Source: Syngnathus acus
Taxonomy: Eukaryota; Chordata; Actinopteri; Syngnathiformes; Syngnathidae
DNA length: 64,000 nt
Reading direction: 5' to 3'
Assembly: GCF_901709675.1 (NCBI RefSeq)
Contig: NC_051104.1
Coordinates: 5,937,501 to 6,001,500, forward strand
Position 1 is the first letter of the stretch; every line of letters starts with the position of its first letter. Positions 35,589 through 49,000 of this stretch are shown here, in pieces. The notes beneath the pieces were generated by a model that was not told the DNA's origin, did no database searches, and saw nothing but the letters and a program-made list of their open reading frames with translations. Made by a program: the position numbers and the translations under genes.

Positions 35589-36377
35589 ATGTATAGCACC
35601 TCAGACACATGGAATATCAAATGGAGAAATCTGAGAATCCACCAGACCAAGACTTGAATGGAAGCTAGGAGCATTTGAGGATAACATGCGAAATAAGAAT
35701 ACATTCAACACTGGTACAAAACTAACTTGAAACAGAAAATAAAAGTGAGCCAAACTACATCGGCGGAATCAATAACACACTTGGAAACTATTATTTTCCA
35801 TTGATCACCGGCAGTTGGGAGAAGCACAATCGGATAAATGCAGCTGGATTAAATAAAGCTATCCACACTCAATGTTTCAAAAGGTGACAAGCAAACATGG
35901 TGCAGCCTATGATTCACAAATTTCATTGCCAGCTTGACGGGAGGCTTTATTTAAATTCCTGCACCTTTTCTGTTTTTGCAGGGGTTTTTTCCCCCCACCT
36001 GTGCTTAGCCATCTGTACAAAAACTCCTGTGCGTTAAACCTTATTGGATTTGCAAATTACAAGAAATCATAGTAATCGTTCCCATTTTAGCTCATAATAT
36101 CATAAATTAGAGAATAGACTAGAATTGACCCAGTTTAGGACCAATAAGCCGTGAAATTGCCACAGAAATTGCGCAAGCACGGCTATTTTATTGATTGCTG
36201 GAATTCTGCAGGTGCAAAAGTAGCTGCTTTTTCTCATGACTGGTAGAAAAATCTATTTGTAACACCTAGGTGCCAATGTTATTTCAAACAGACAGTGTCA
36301 TTTTCTTGTTTGTGTCTGATATTGCTGAGACTATATTTACATTATAGCAGGAGGTAATTGAAAACTTTCAATTGTCC
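35589..36377. other. Unique non-coding DNA
   Basis: No recognisable gene, RNA or repeat. AT-rich, with frames shorter than 60 codons. Confidence 0.55.
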
Positions 36378-36470
36378 GCAGGTGAGAATGGCTGTGATTG
36401 GTTTAGGATGTACCCTGTCTCATCCAAAGTCTGCTGGAACAGTCAGGATAAGCGGCACGGATAATGGATA
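36378..36470 (+). mobile_element. Diverged retrotransposon 3' end, GGATAAGCGG family
   Basis: GCAGGTGAGAATGGCTGTGA, TTGGTTTAGGATGTACCCTG, TCTCATCCAAAGTCTGCTGG and GGATAAGCGGCACGGATAAT follow in order the fish repeat CTGTGATTGGCTGG, GGGTGTACCCCGCCTCTC, CCCAAAGTCAGCTGGGAT, GGATAAGCGG. Internal deletions have removed parts. It reads on the plus strand, and its GGATGG tail is almost lost. Confidence 0.65.
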
Positions 36471-37293
36471 TTCAGCGTAATGGTGAGTTTTATAATTGTT
36501 TATTTTTATCTGTTTCTATGCCCCACATGAAGAAAATGTTTTTCTAAAAAATGGTTTGTTAAAAACTGCTGTATGATAGATTCAAATTCCATGGTACCTG
36601 CAAGGCCCTCATTTGGGTGAAAAAAAAAATATATATATCAGCAGCCTACAGTACGTGCTTTACATGGGTATCACAGTGAGTGTGTCACATGTACTGCCTA
36701 GTTTTCATCCATCTGAAACAGCATTGTCACTGATAACTTTCCTGCAATTTGTCAAGGTTATCTCCTGGCATGTTGATAAGTTGTAAATGCTCAATAAATG
36801 CATAGACACGGCAGTGCTATATCCAGAAGCATACCAAGTGCATATGAATTAATCATGATGTATTTCTTTACCCTGATTGAATTAAAGTTAGAAAGGAAAA
36901 AAAAATACAACAGGTCAGGGTATGTGAGGAATCCGCAAAGCTCTCCAATGCACCAGATCAGTCATGTCAACTTGAAATTGGAAATAGCCACTCATTGCTT
37001 TGGAGGCTATCCTCGCCTTGTGTTTGACCTTGTAATTTCTGTCATTCAGTGGATTGCAACAATCTCGTACATCAAACAAAATGGACAAGGCACTTCAACC
37101 AAAAAGTGGAAACTTTAACCACAACCCAGCTTTCACAAATCACATACCTTCTTCCCCCATAAATCGGTTCAATGGATCCGAGCAACACTTTTGATGACTG
37201 TAATAATAAAAGTTATGGACAACAAAGCAATTCACATTACACAATATGCAAGGAAAAAAACATGACAATAGCACAAACGAATGAATGAATATA
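36471..37293. other. Unique non-coding DNA
   Basis: A 106-codon plus-strand frame (36798-37118) has no recognised domain. A short ATATAT run lies near 36632. Nothing else is supportable. Confidence 0.55.
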
Positions 37294-37346
37294 TTTTAAA
37301 TAAATAAATTTTAAATAAATAAATAAATTTTAAATAAATAAATAAA
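37294..37346. repeat. Minisatellite, TTTTAAATAAATAAA unit
   Basis: Three tandem units of about 15-19 bp (TTTTAAATAAATAAA, with one or two extra TAAA) follow one another. The two long overlapping minus-strand frames across here translate the repeat and are not genes. Confidence 0.9.
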
Positions 37347-40300
37347 AACATTCGTGAAAGGGCTTTCAGCCTGGCTCTTGAGTCTTCCAAACAAACCTGC
37401 ACTTGCACAGGAAGGAAGCCACTTGTCACTTGACATTTTCTTTCTTGAAGTGTCCGTACAGACAGGAAGCCTGTCACTTCTAAACAACATCGCCGGCTGG
37501 CCCCAAAATGTGCCAAGCAAGAGTAAATCCAATCAAAAGTGCCGATTTATAATGTACATGGAAACACTCGTTATTTTTTTTACCTCAGTTAGATATGAAT
37601 TATATACCATCATATGGATTCTTTGTTATACACTACAGTTTGAACGGCAGCCCTTGTCTTTGTAATTAATACAACTAAATTCATTGTAGCCTATTAAATG
37701 CCAGTTTAGCACGGCAGAATATCCAAAGTTGACTAGATTTCACTGCAACTCTACTACAGATGCATCACGGGTTGCCAAGAGCTGGAATTCCACTTTGTCA
37801 CCACCTCTGGCTATTCAAACCAGCGTTGCCCCCGCCCGCCGCTCCTTGCAAAATGCTCGTGTCACCTCATAGCTTTTTAAGGAGCTTAAATCCGGCAGCA
37901 TAACGGTAAAATATGCTGCTGCAGTAAAAGGTAAAAATGAAACCAATAACATCCATTAAAAGTGGACCGAAAACAAATCTTTGGCTGGCTCGGACAGGGA
38001 TGAATAAAAAAGTTTTTTTTTTTTTTTATTCCTTCTCCAACACTCCTTTTATGTGCAGCTGATCATAGAAAAAAATAAATAAAAAATACTTAATCAGAAC
38101 CTGAAGTTCCTAATAATGGTTCTAATCAAATTTTTGATACCATGACAAAGAATAAATCCAAATTTCAAATAAATGAGGAATAATAGCCTTTATTTCCGTT
38201 TATTGTTTTTGCCCACCTATGTATAGAGAAAACACCTAACCTTTCACAGAAATCACAAGAGTATTATTCGTAACAATGAATGCAATAATGATTCAATTAA
38301 GATGTGGACTTTCTTCAGGGACTAGCTTTCAACCAATTTAATTGCAAAGGGTCATAAACAAGTTGTTCAGGGACTGATGTCCACACTGCAGCACTAGACA
38401 GGCATGAAATCATAATGCTGACATTCATTTTAATGGAATTTAATCAAGACTTACTTTGGCATGTCTTTTGGATTAAATGCAAAATGTTTTTTGTTATTTT
38501 GTGTTGATCAATCTTTACAATTCTATCAGAGAAAATAAGTCGTAGGGAAGTTTTTATCCTGGCACGAGGGTCGCCAGATTTTTGTGTGAACCTTGCAAGT
38601 AAGCACCTTTGGGACACAGAAACTCCAAAGCAAATCTCCCGAGAGGAACCAAAACAGCCCTTGTATGCTGTTGATGACATAAATAGCGATTGTACCTCAA
38701 GCATGCGGCTCTGTTGACCGCTTTCGTAGCGAGACTGAGCAGCTCTGGGATTGGAGGTGATAAGAAAGGAGACAGGAATATAACCGAGGTAAAAAACAAT
38801 AAAGATAGCAAAATAAAATAAAAAAATGACCATGAAAAGCAAACAAAGGCACCGATTTCTGAAGATTTTAATTAAAGACATTCTTGATCTACCCAACTTA
38901 ACATTCTCCATGGGAATTTTGATCACATGGTGTTTCGTGCATTGTGTTTGTCATCAGAGGAATGGAAAGCCATTGGAAAAAAAAAACTATTATACAACCC
39001 ACACCTCTGCAGTAACCTTTCACCTCTTATGATGGAGCAAATAATTGATATCTGGAACAAACACTGCAGCGAGTCATCTTTGAAATGTGTTTCTGTTCAC
39101 CACTCACCATGTCTAGCAGTAGATACCGCCTTTTATTATTATTATGATCTAATTTCTTATATTTGTACAAAATCACATCTAAAGCACAAAATAGTTCCAG
39201 GAAGGCTGTTGACAATTCAGTTGGTTGGTTTCTTCTATTCACAAGGTCAGAGTTGATGTAAAAACATCCTATTCCTCGGGTATGGTAATCAAGCAACGAT
39301 AATGATGCATCTCGAAGTCCGACATGATAAATTAGAAGATTCCACATATACAAAGAGATCAGTGACAATTCCCAGCGTCCTGGCAAACAGGAAACAACAA
39401 ATTAAGAAGGGGTGGCTCTCCTCATCTGCAACGGATATTGCACACAAGCATATGTCCTCTCTCCACCGCTTAAATTTGCAGATGACACGCCAGCCATCTG
39501 TCTCATCCAAGCTGGCAGCATTTTTGCATATCAAAATGAGAAAGACAGGATACCTGCATTAAGCTGTGCGATAAAAAAACAAATCAATATTTTTACACAG
39601 ATGCCATAGTCTCGGACAATAACGCTAGTTGTGATTCGGAAAGTGTTATCGCGAAATTCTTGTGTGGTGTATCATTAAGTAGTAAAGGGTAAATGAAGCT
39701 TCAAATTTGCTTCATGAAGCAGTTGTAACTTTTTGACTCTGTTCTTTTTTGCCGATTTTCAAATCCCTTAATTTAAACCCCAAAAAATTAAATAACCAAT
39801 TCATGAGGCTTCACTTTCGAATCAGATTTTATGTGACACAACTCCAATAATAATAATTATAGAAATATTGTATCCAGCAACTACTAACTGGATTTAATTC
39901 AGCGCAGGGTAAACAGTATCACGGTGTGTGCTCTTGTCCAAAATGTCTTTTTTCTGTTTTGTCTTCTTCAAAAAAGAAAAATGGAAATCAGTCTTCACCC
40001 AACTGCGTCATCTTCTTGCAAGATAAGCGAGTCTAGCATTTTGACACCCGTCATGACTAACCCGGTGGTAAGAACCTGAAATAATGGTGAATAATGATAG
40101 CGAGCAGCACCCCTTAATGAGGTGCGAGTCTCTCCATATGCGACTCCAATTTGCACTAACCAAGATGTGATTCATAAAGTGCTCTTCGCATGAAACAAAT
40201 TGATATTAAAGTAGACAGCATCCTCATAACGCTGCACGTATAGGACAGCTTCCATCAAACATTGTCAGATGTCGTTTGGATCTTGATGATTCACCCTCGA

Positions 40301-40533
40301 GGCTGCTATACAGCCACAAGATGCTTTTATTCTCATGCGGGTCAGCTGAAATGTTGTTGGACTGAAATGTTAGAACCAGAGAGAATCTCCTTAGTAGGAG
40401 TGGAACAAAATATTGATTGGGATAAATTGTCAGTGAGAGTTTTTTTTTCAGGGTTATGCTTTGATTTTTCCAATGGGAGTCTCAATTAAAAAAAAAAAAC
40501 CCCACAATGATAATAAAAAAAAATAATACAAAT
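37347..40533. other. Unique non-coding DNA
   Basis: The longest frame is 160 codons on the minus strand (38444-38926). Its FLFYFAIFIVFYLG segment looks like a membrane span but arises from T-rich DNA, and no family is recognised. The stretch at 37770-37880 is GC-richer. A T run lies at 38013-38027. There are no RNA genes. Confidence 0.5.
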
Positions 40534-40558
40534 ATAATAATAATAATAATAATAATAA
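40534..40558. repeat. (TAA)8 microsatellite
   Basis: Uninterrupted ATAATAATAA units. The Ile-rich frames through it on both strands are translation of the repeat. Confidence 0.95.
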
Positions 40559-43500
40559 AAGTGATGATCCACACTCCTAGCCCGATAATTAAATCCACAT
40601 CCACCCATCTAATGTGGAAGACAATACATATGCATGAGCGTTCTTTGCTCGTCAACAATGGATGGGTGGGCACACACGAACGGGGCTAAATGGACAATGA
40701 GATAAACACGGCGAGCTGACATGTCTCTATCACCATGCGTCATCTTAAATGAGGAGATAGCTGCGTGTTCACTTTGTATCTCTCACGGAACACTGGCAAC
40801 ACTAATCAATCTGACATGCCATCTGCTTCTGCCTCATAACCATCTGTATTTGCAATCACACCCATGATAATTTGTTCACTTTTTCTCTTTATTCCCGTCT
40901 TTGCTCCCACGCAACCAAAATCATCTCCTCTAAAAATGTCTCCTCCTTCAATCTCTCAATATTGTGTTCCTGCTATCGACTGTGGCACTAATTGATGGAA
41001 TTGTACAAAGAGAATGCAAAGTAGATGACACAAACAAATATAATTGCGTGTGCAATGGTGACACGCTTCAAAAATTGCTCTATAATAAGACTGATAAACA
41101 CCACGAATACCATTAATAAGAACCACCTGGAAAAAAAAAAAATCCAGGAAATGCATCTCTTTTTATCCCCTTTTGAATCTGTTCCCTATTTTGGCTGCTA
41201 AGGGTGTTTTCTGAAGAAATAAGAGCACGGCTCTTTTAACATCTGGTGCCGATTTGCAGTATTGATACACCACTTGTCACTTTTTTAATTTTTTTCCTGT
41301 GTGCAAAAAGTGGATATTCATCCAATTAAATCGGTTCAGCGGAAAGTTTAGAATAGATGCTACATCAGTTCCTTCGGTCGGGAGCTCTGGGATTTCATCT
41401 CACTCCAAAAGAAATTAATGGTAATCACGTTTACGGCACAAACAAGCCCTCAGACGGAGCAGTGCATAAGCGTAGAGCTCCTTCATCTGTGCAAAAGCAT
41501 CTCACGTGACTCGTCTGGAAGACTAATTCACCGAGGCTGTGCTTCACTGTGTCCTCAGGGTGTCCTCAGAATTCATATTGAACACAAACTCACTCATTTA
41601 GTGCAAAATAGAGACACATATGGTTTGTTGTAAGTGGGCGATGCCCTTTAGGTTTACACACAGATGGTTGCCAGCTAACCAATCACATTCTACTCAAAAT
41701 AAATTAGGGATATAGGTAGCTCTGGTAAAGCGAGGCACTCCCCCAAACCCTGAAATAGGCTTGGACCCCCAGGTGACAAACCACTTAATTGACTTTTGGG
41801 TATTTTCCCATTTTTCCTGGGATTTTTTTGTGCTTTATGTACTGCATAATAATTTCTTTACATTTCTTAAATTAATTTATGGTATGACAATATATGTTAA
41901 TAGTATATACTGTATAGAATTGTATTTATTTTACAAAAATTAACATAAAAAATTGATTAAATTAAACGGAAATTTTAAATATATTTCATGTCTGGACTTG
42001 AAGAATACTAATAAAATACAATCTGTTATGGCAACTAGGATAAACATAAGTCTTTTTTCATGACCATGTTTGATTTTTCGCCCCGCGAAAAATACATCCA
42101 TATTTAGAACAGTGAACGAGAATCGCTCGAACAACTATATTTCTATATTTTCTGATTTTACATCAAGATTCAAGTATTTGTGTGCAGTGTTTTCCTCCCA
42201 ATGCTTTCTTTAGTACCCATCAGTCATTATTAGACACCAGCAGGATCTCATGACCCAAATAGAAAAGTCTTTGGTCCGTGCCAGACCGCACTTATCTACA
42301 CATGAATGCGCTCATTTGTCTAATGACCAATCACTACTTATGAATTCAGCCTTGCATGTCTGAGTGTGTGTGTTAGCGGCACAAGAAACTGTCTAAAAAA
42401 AAAAATCTAACTTTCTATGCTACTCATACCTTCTTAAGATTCTGTACTCATTAGTGCAGGATGACTTGATGAGCAACTTGTGAATAATTCATGTTGTGTA
42501 CAGAGCAGTGTTGACGGGTGTTGAACATAAAAGGAAGTGAAACAACATCGTTCAGTCATTGCCATTAACACTTGTTAGGGGACTTTCTTGTGCGCTGGAT
42601 GTTTAAATTGAAGCCCTCTCGATGGCAACAAATCCTGCCTTTTAAGCCTCATTGAACTTTAGCAATCAGTATTAGTAATAGCTTTGAATCTCAGAACGTA
42701 ATGACTTTGCAAATAGGTGTCAAAGTGCAACACAGGCTTCGATTCCACTTGACTACAACGTAGATTCGTAAAACTGACAGGAAACCTGAGGTTTAATGAA
42801 TGCAACTACTTGGTTTGGATTTTTCACAAATGCAGATACACATTTTTTTAATCTGTTTTAATTGTCGCATACGCATGGGTCAAGTTTAGTATAAATCATT
42901 TCACCATTAAGTGTCAGGACTGCAAACCTGGAAATGATCAATTGCATTCAACTGATGACAAATTAATGCCATTTAAAATTTTGTTTTTTATGATCATCAA
43001 ACGAAGACCTTGAATGAAGGACTGGTCGGTGGCACACAGAAAATATTTTTTGTAAAGAAGTCTCAAGGCTTCTCAATTCCTTGAATACTCTTGAAAAGCA
43101 GAAAATAATTTTAATGGGGAAAAGGACTGAAAGGGTCAGAGTACAGATGAACGTACAAATAAAAGCAAAAGACCCACTTTGCTGCTGTGAATTATTTCTA
43201 TTCACAGACTTCAAAACTGAATGTGCTTGCAAAGATAGATGAAAAGAGTATAGTTTAGCTTTTTTTTTTTTTCCCCCACCACCTAACTACTTCCAACTAG
43301 GACACAGACACTTAAGCTAAGCATACACTGTGTGCTCTTGAAATTATTCGATTTAAATTCCATCTCAAATTGTACGAATGGATTGACTGCAAGTGACGGT
43401 CTAAAGTAATGATTACGCAATCTGACTAACAATTTTATTAATCCTTCCAAAACATACATACAGGGGATAAATGCACTGCTTGTATACAAAGTTTTTGCAG

Positions 43501-45841
43501 TATTTCATTTTTTTACTGTGGACTTTTATTTTTTTTAGTCCATCTACACTAAAAAGCGAAGTTCAGGTCTCAGTTGACTACTCTGGTCACCCTCAGGCCA
43601 TGATTGACCTTTATTTGTGCTCTTTGCTGTAACGACAGTACAAAACTCGCTTTTCGCTTGAACAGGTCAATAAAGTCTGCTTGGGTGCATAGATTGGTTT
43701 TACAAGACAGTATGAAAACAAATTGACATTCTTCGCCTTGCAATCAATTTCTTTATATTCATACTTTAAAAAAAAAAAACTTTCTCTCACGGCAGCTGTT
43801 TTTCTCGAACATGCAGTGACACTGTCCAAGGTCCTGAAATGAAGTCATACAATTTTCTAATTGCTTTATTCTTTATATAATCTTTTTTTTTCCAGTAGAC
43901 AAACAAAAATATATGGAAACACTTTGAACCATTTAAATTGAAATGATCTGCAGTTTAAGGGTGTTGTACCAAGAGCGCTAATGAATAAATCCGAAAAAAG
44001 AACCACAAAGTTCCAATTACATAACATCACTTAAGTTCAAATATAGAAGGTTATTCATTACCCATTGATGGAAAACTTTAACTTGAACCACTGTGGTTCA
44101 CGCAGAGGTTTAATTACGTAACACCACCACTCAAGTTCGAATCAGGGTGACTGTGCCTCCCAATCGCACTCGTCCAGACTACATTCTGCTAAGCCGGGCA
44201 ATGAAGGACACTAGACTTGTGGTTGAAGTACAAAACTCTGGTCTTCTTCGGGTCAAAAGTGCAAACCGCAGTCAGAGAGGCAACACAGGACAATGATATA
44301 TTATACATTTTTAGGCTTTTTTTTTTTTTTGTCAGCCTCAAGTGTTACCTTTCCTATAACTGACAAAAATCGACTCCAAGGAGACTAGAAGTAGAAATTA
44401 AAAATTACATTTCACATAATTTTTAGAAATTTTTTTTATCTTAATATTCTTATTAATTATTTTTTATTACTTTTATAACCCTATTTTATTGCCATAATCA
44501 ATGCACAGCGATGCATATCCAATCTAACAATATCATGTAACTGACATCAGAACTCAAGCCCCAGACAGACATACTAAGGAAAGAAAAAACACAAATTAAT
44601 GTCAGTTTGACATCAGTGAACTCAGGCATGAACATCTGATGCATTTTCACAGCTCTCTTGCCTATTAGTGCTATAATAAGAAAAGGCCTAAGGGCTGATG
44701 CTCCACATCCAGATCCATCACCTCACAAGAGGTGACCTGTGTTATCCAGGTATCAGTCTCTAACAATCCTGCCTGCTTCAAAGGAGCTGCAACTATTGGA
44801 AGCGTGTGTTGCCGTGAATCCTCACAGAGAGGATATTATCATGAATATTGTATTAATACTCGTGAATTTGATGAGATTCTATGGAACAAGAGGAGACTGT
44901 TTGCTTTGATGAAAAGGAACGTGTGCCGGACTCCCGCTTTTTACAGCAATTACAGTGATTGTGATGGCAAGTTTTATTTTAATCAATTGCTTTTATTTAT
45001 TTATGAGAAACTGGTCCATGTTACAAAGAAGCTTGGGCAACAACCTGTTGAAAAAATATTGATGACCTCATCATTTTAAATCAACTCGTTACATTCTACT
45101 CGTCCAAATAAAAGCGATAAAGTGCAACATGCATTTTTTACAAAAAAAAAAAAAACTACAAAGAAGCACAATTCAGATTCAAAGTTTGTCTTCTTTTGGA
45201 AAATGCCCCCCCCCAACATTCAATAGCTATAAATTTTGAAACTGGTGTTTTGGATGTGTTTACATTGATTTTATATTTCCAGTTCCATTAAAATGTCAAA
45301 TCTCCCTGTCAACATAGTTCATTGACAACCTTTTAGAACTTTTGGAGGGACTGTACCTTGTTTACTGACAAAAGAGACAAATGCCCGGAAAATAGAGGGA
45401 AAGACTAAATAACAGGTACGGCATAGAAAAGGGAAAAGGCAATTCCATCACACTCTCCCCATTGAAGCTGCTCTTTTCAGATCCACAAATGACAAAATGA
45501 TGGCTACAGATGGGCATGAAGCCTCTACTTTGGTGTGCTGTACCATTTAAGTGCAGTCTTTGATACTCTAGCTAACAGTGTACTCAACTTTTCCTGACCA
45601 CTCTAATCTTGTTGTCATTGTTTTTCACGTCACACTTGCAATTAAAATTCCCACACATTGCATCTTATTTATTAGCCTTCCCAATCCTGCAGTTCTACCA
45701 CCGCTGTAAAAACATGAACCCCTTTTTTAAGGCCTGTGTTTATCGTTGCAGATGTTACAAAGGTTTGAAATAGGTCAGCTGATAAAGTTGAGTGCCACCA
45801 TGCATGCAAATGCACCGGACAGCTCCAGGATCACAGCACAT
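40559..45841. other. Unique AT-rich non-coding DNA
   Basis: No gene is supported. The longest frame is 115 codons (44732-45079, plus strand) and has no recognised domain. Mononucleotide runs occur at 41131-41142 (A), 43259-43272 (T), 43768-43779 (A) and 44318-44330 (T). Two diverged 30-bp copies at 44012-44041 and 44111-44142 are described in findings. Confidence 0.55.
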
Positions 45842-45951
45842 AGTCAAAGTCAAAGTCTGCTTTATTGTCAATTCCTTCACATGCCAAGACACACAAAGAA
45901 ATCGAAATTACGTTCCCAGTATCCCACGGTGACAAGACCTAGTACACAATA
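45842..45951 (-). mobile_element. Retrotransposon 3' end, minus orientation
   Basis: AGTCAAAGTCAAAGTCTGCT, TTATTGTCAATTCCTTCACA, TGCCAAGACACACAAAGAAA, TCGAAATTACGTTCCCAGTA, TCCCACGGTGACAAGACCTA and GTACACAATAT make a near-complete copy of a dispersed fish repeat I recognise. The CAAAGT-repeated left end is the 3' tail of an element transcribed from the minus strand. The copy is 5'-truncated beyond about 45951. The clade is not certain. Confidence 0.75.
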
Positions 45952-48114
45952 TCATTTGCCCGCTGGTTATTACCACATCTGCATTCAAGACAGTCTAAAT
46001 GAGATGTGACTACAAGAATCAGAGGAAGCTCTCTTAAATGCTTCATTGGGTTCTTCCCTCTTCCTATCCTGTGTTTCCGATTAAATAATTCGCACGACTT
46101 AAATAATTCTGTATATTCGATTAAAAATGCTGTTGTATTAAAAAAACAAAAACATAATGGATGTTCCAGTTGTACTTATCCAACAAATTTTGATTAATCC
46201 CATATGGATGCTTTATTGATTGGACTAAAAGGGACTGCTGGACCTTGGCACGAGATGTTAGCTCTGCTGAGTGCCATTGTAGTCAGACTTATTTAATGTC
46301 TTTTACTGAAAAAGGCATGTTGGCACTTTTCCTAGACTGCTTTTATTGTATAGTATTCAAACCATTACTGTCAATGTTGATCGAGGAAGTTTTAATCTGA
46401 TATCCATAAGAAGTACCCGAGACATGAAATGAAAAGTCCAAAAGTGTTCAGTCATCTTCATACAACTGCATGCAAAGTTCCAGTTTGAGTACTGTCTTGT
46501 TTTCTTTCTGACTGTTTTGCTCTATTTGTTAAATTTAGTGTATTGGCCATTTTAATGATATATATAATATATGCACATATTGGGAGATATTTCATCATAC
46601 AGCAAGATAACCGGCAAGATGTGGAATATTTGTTCAATGTTCAAAAATATATATTTTTATTTAATATTTAAGGGAGTGAAGTTCTCAAACTGCAATTTGA
46701 GGGTTGTCAATTGTTCATAGGGTTGATTTCACACTTAAATGTAGTTTGCCTGCTTTAAAACCTTTGCTCACTTGAAAATGTAGCGTCTCAAAAAATAAGA
46801 AAAGCTTGACTAAAAAAAAAAGTCTACAGTTAAAATGATAACTTTGAAACAATTACGGTTTGACCTTGCAGACGATGAGTTCCTTTTTACATCATGTTCT
46901 GCAGAACAATAAAAATAATCTCAATGGCACCACATTATCTTCGACCTCATTGTACCAACACAAAAAATAAATCTCAAGTGCAAACACAAATCTGTTTAAA
47001 ATATCTTAAACCTTCTGGCGCATCAGTGAGCAGAATGCTGTCTGACCTCAGTGTAACAATAAAATGCACTTCTTAAATGAAGGGTCATTTCTCTTAAAGA
47101 TCTTAAAAGGTGACACATCCGTCATTTATGGAGCGTAAATGAAATATGGAAACATCAGTCGGGTGTGATGTTAAGCCAGAAACGTTGGCCGGCGCAGGAC
47201 CTTAGTGATAATGTTGCTAAATCCATCCATTTTAACCTTCTGACCTCTGCTTTGATTCCCCTCATCAAGCATCCTGCCACCCTACTGTTAGCCACGTTTT
47301 CTGCCTGTCCCACCATGGCACTCCTACAATAATTCTTCAGTCTGCCAAGTTGTGAGAGGATGAACTATTAATTTAGGTGAAGTGCCACTGTGTCTGTACC
47401 TGCTGTTCAGCTCAGCCAAGCAAGCTGAACAGTGCCCTGAATAAAAAATAGATAGGCTGCCTGTCATCTTTCACCTGTCTGGCATATGCACACCTCTGGG
47501 CTTTCATCGCTTGCAGTCAACTTCCAAAAGTATCTGCTGTGACTGGTCAGACAAATTCCAATATTACAGCATAACTATCAGCGGGACATTTACTGCGGCG
47601 ACGAGGAAATCTGGAGTCATGAGTCAATGCCTAGAGTGAAGGAGTATGGGGAAGATAGAGATGGAGGAAGAGGAGAATGAGTCAAAACGATGAAGCTGTG
47701 CTATGGCGGGGGGACAGCTCAGGCAGTTGAGCCTTAAAAAACATCACGTCTAAGACGATAAGTTATATTTTGTTTATATACGTAGGAATAATTAGGATTT
47801 TCTTTCATATTTTTTTGGTGGAAATTTCACGAATCGAATCAGGAATTAGTATCGGTATCAATGACGATTCAAGAATTGGCTACTGTCTGAAACAAAGCGT
47901 TATCAAACATTCCTAATTTCAAGAAAATCTTTGAGCAAATAGGTTTGTTCAGATTCTCTCAGGCAAATGCATGCATGCATTAAGAGAGCAGTTGTTGAAT
48001 AAATAGCTCACGTTAAGGTATTTTAAGCTGCAAGTGTTTCTCCGGAATGCCACGAACGTCTTTAAGTGAAGACAATTTGTAATTTTAGTATTGACGCATA
48101 AAGTCGATTAGTCT
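45952..48114. other. Unique non-coding DNA
   Basis: The part at 47150-47600 is GC-richer and repeat-free and may be a conserved element. It contains a perfect 10-bp hairpin (47403-47412 with 47423-47432) and a purine-rich strand at about 47634-47680. ATGCATGCATGCAT lies near 47970. No gene is supported. Confidence 0.5.
47403..47432. repeat. Perfect 10-bp inverted repeat
   Basis: CTGTTCAGCT and AGCTGAACAG pair perfectly around a 10-nt loop. The stem is short for a microRNA precursor, and flanking pairing is weak. A protein-binding site or chance are both possible. Confidence 0.75.
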
Positions 48115-48181
48115 TCGGGGGCCACGTAAAATGATGTGGCGGGCCATATCTGGCTCCCGGGCCTTGTGTTTGACACCTATG
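48115..48181 (-). mobile_element. Solo hAT-like transposon end
   Basis: On the minus strand it reads CATAGGTGTCAAACACAAGG, CCCGGGAGCCAGATATGGCC, CGCCACATCATTTTACGTGG, CCCCC. This follows the vertebrate hAT (Charlie-like) terminal pattern CAGGGGTGTCAAACTCAAGG, CCCGGGGGCCAGATCTGGCC. No partner end was seen within the next few kilobases, so it is a fragment. Confidence 0.65.
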
Positions 48182-49000
48182 ATCTAGATGGATGAAGTTC
48201 TGACTAGTTGGCGGAGGGCCAGAATTTCCCAACAAGGCCATAATGCTCCTTGTTGATCCAGCCTTTGCCCTACCCCTGCTGGATCATGAAGGACTCATAG
48301 TGGGAAGCTTACAGACGACAGCTTTGTTTAAATTTCACAGACGGCTAAGCCAGGATGACAAGTGAGTGCGCAGGATGGTGGCTCTGCCTAATGATCCGGC
48401 TGGATGTGGACATCATGAATGCACTGAAAGGAATTACAGTCTGTTTCATGCTCTCCCGTCAGAGATTTAGGGAGATGTTTTTGGGAACTTTATAGTTAAG
48501 AGGATGATATTGCATAAAATGAAGATGCAGGACTGCTGGGAAATGTTGTGTCTCAACTTGAGACTCAAGTGTCGCCAACTTAACTAATTATTTGCTATAA
48601 TTAGAGACTTTTAAAACACCTCCCAAATTTATTTATTGTTGTTCTCAATGCAACTCGTCACAACGCCAGCAGTGTTCCTTATACACATTTTTTGTACGGT
48701 GGAGATGTTTGGAAGTCCCAATGAAGACTTAACGGTATTCAAAATGTCCCTTCTTGCCATTCTCCCACTTTTTTTTTTAAAATGAACCTTTTGCCATTGT
48801 TTTGCTGTGTTTGTTCCCTTTATTTGGTTCTGTTCTGTCTCTTCACAAACCTTGTTTGGATGCTGTAGGATTTTCAGCATAGATTGCTAGCAAGCCATTC
48901 AATACGCTGAACTTCAAACTGAGCACAACACACACACACAACCGCGCACTCTTCTGACTAAAGTAGTCGTATACTAATGAGAGCAGACAGTTCTTAGCTT
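48182..49000. other. Non-coding DNA with splice-like signals
   Basis: At 48341-48361 a 21-nt stretch lies between AAATTTCACAG and GTGAGTGCG, resembling a microexon. It is open in one frame only and no neighbouring exon was found. The rest carries no recognised feature. Confidence 0.4.

Noticed and set aside
36341-36392. CCGCAG/GTGAGA donor-like site on the plus strand
   Set aside because: The frame meets a stop just upstream and the site lies in a decayed retrotransposon end.
38444-38926. 160-codon minus-strand frame with a hydrophobic segment
   Set aside because: The hydrophobic stretch comes from T-rich DNA. An overlapping 85-codon frame is also open, there is no family resemblance and no exon neighbours.
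44120-44150. AAGTTCGAATC, resembling a tRNA B box
   Set aside because: No A box, anticodon arm or acceptor stem can be built around it.
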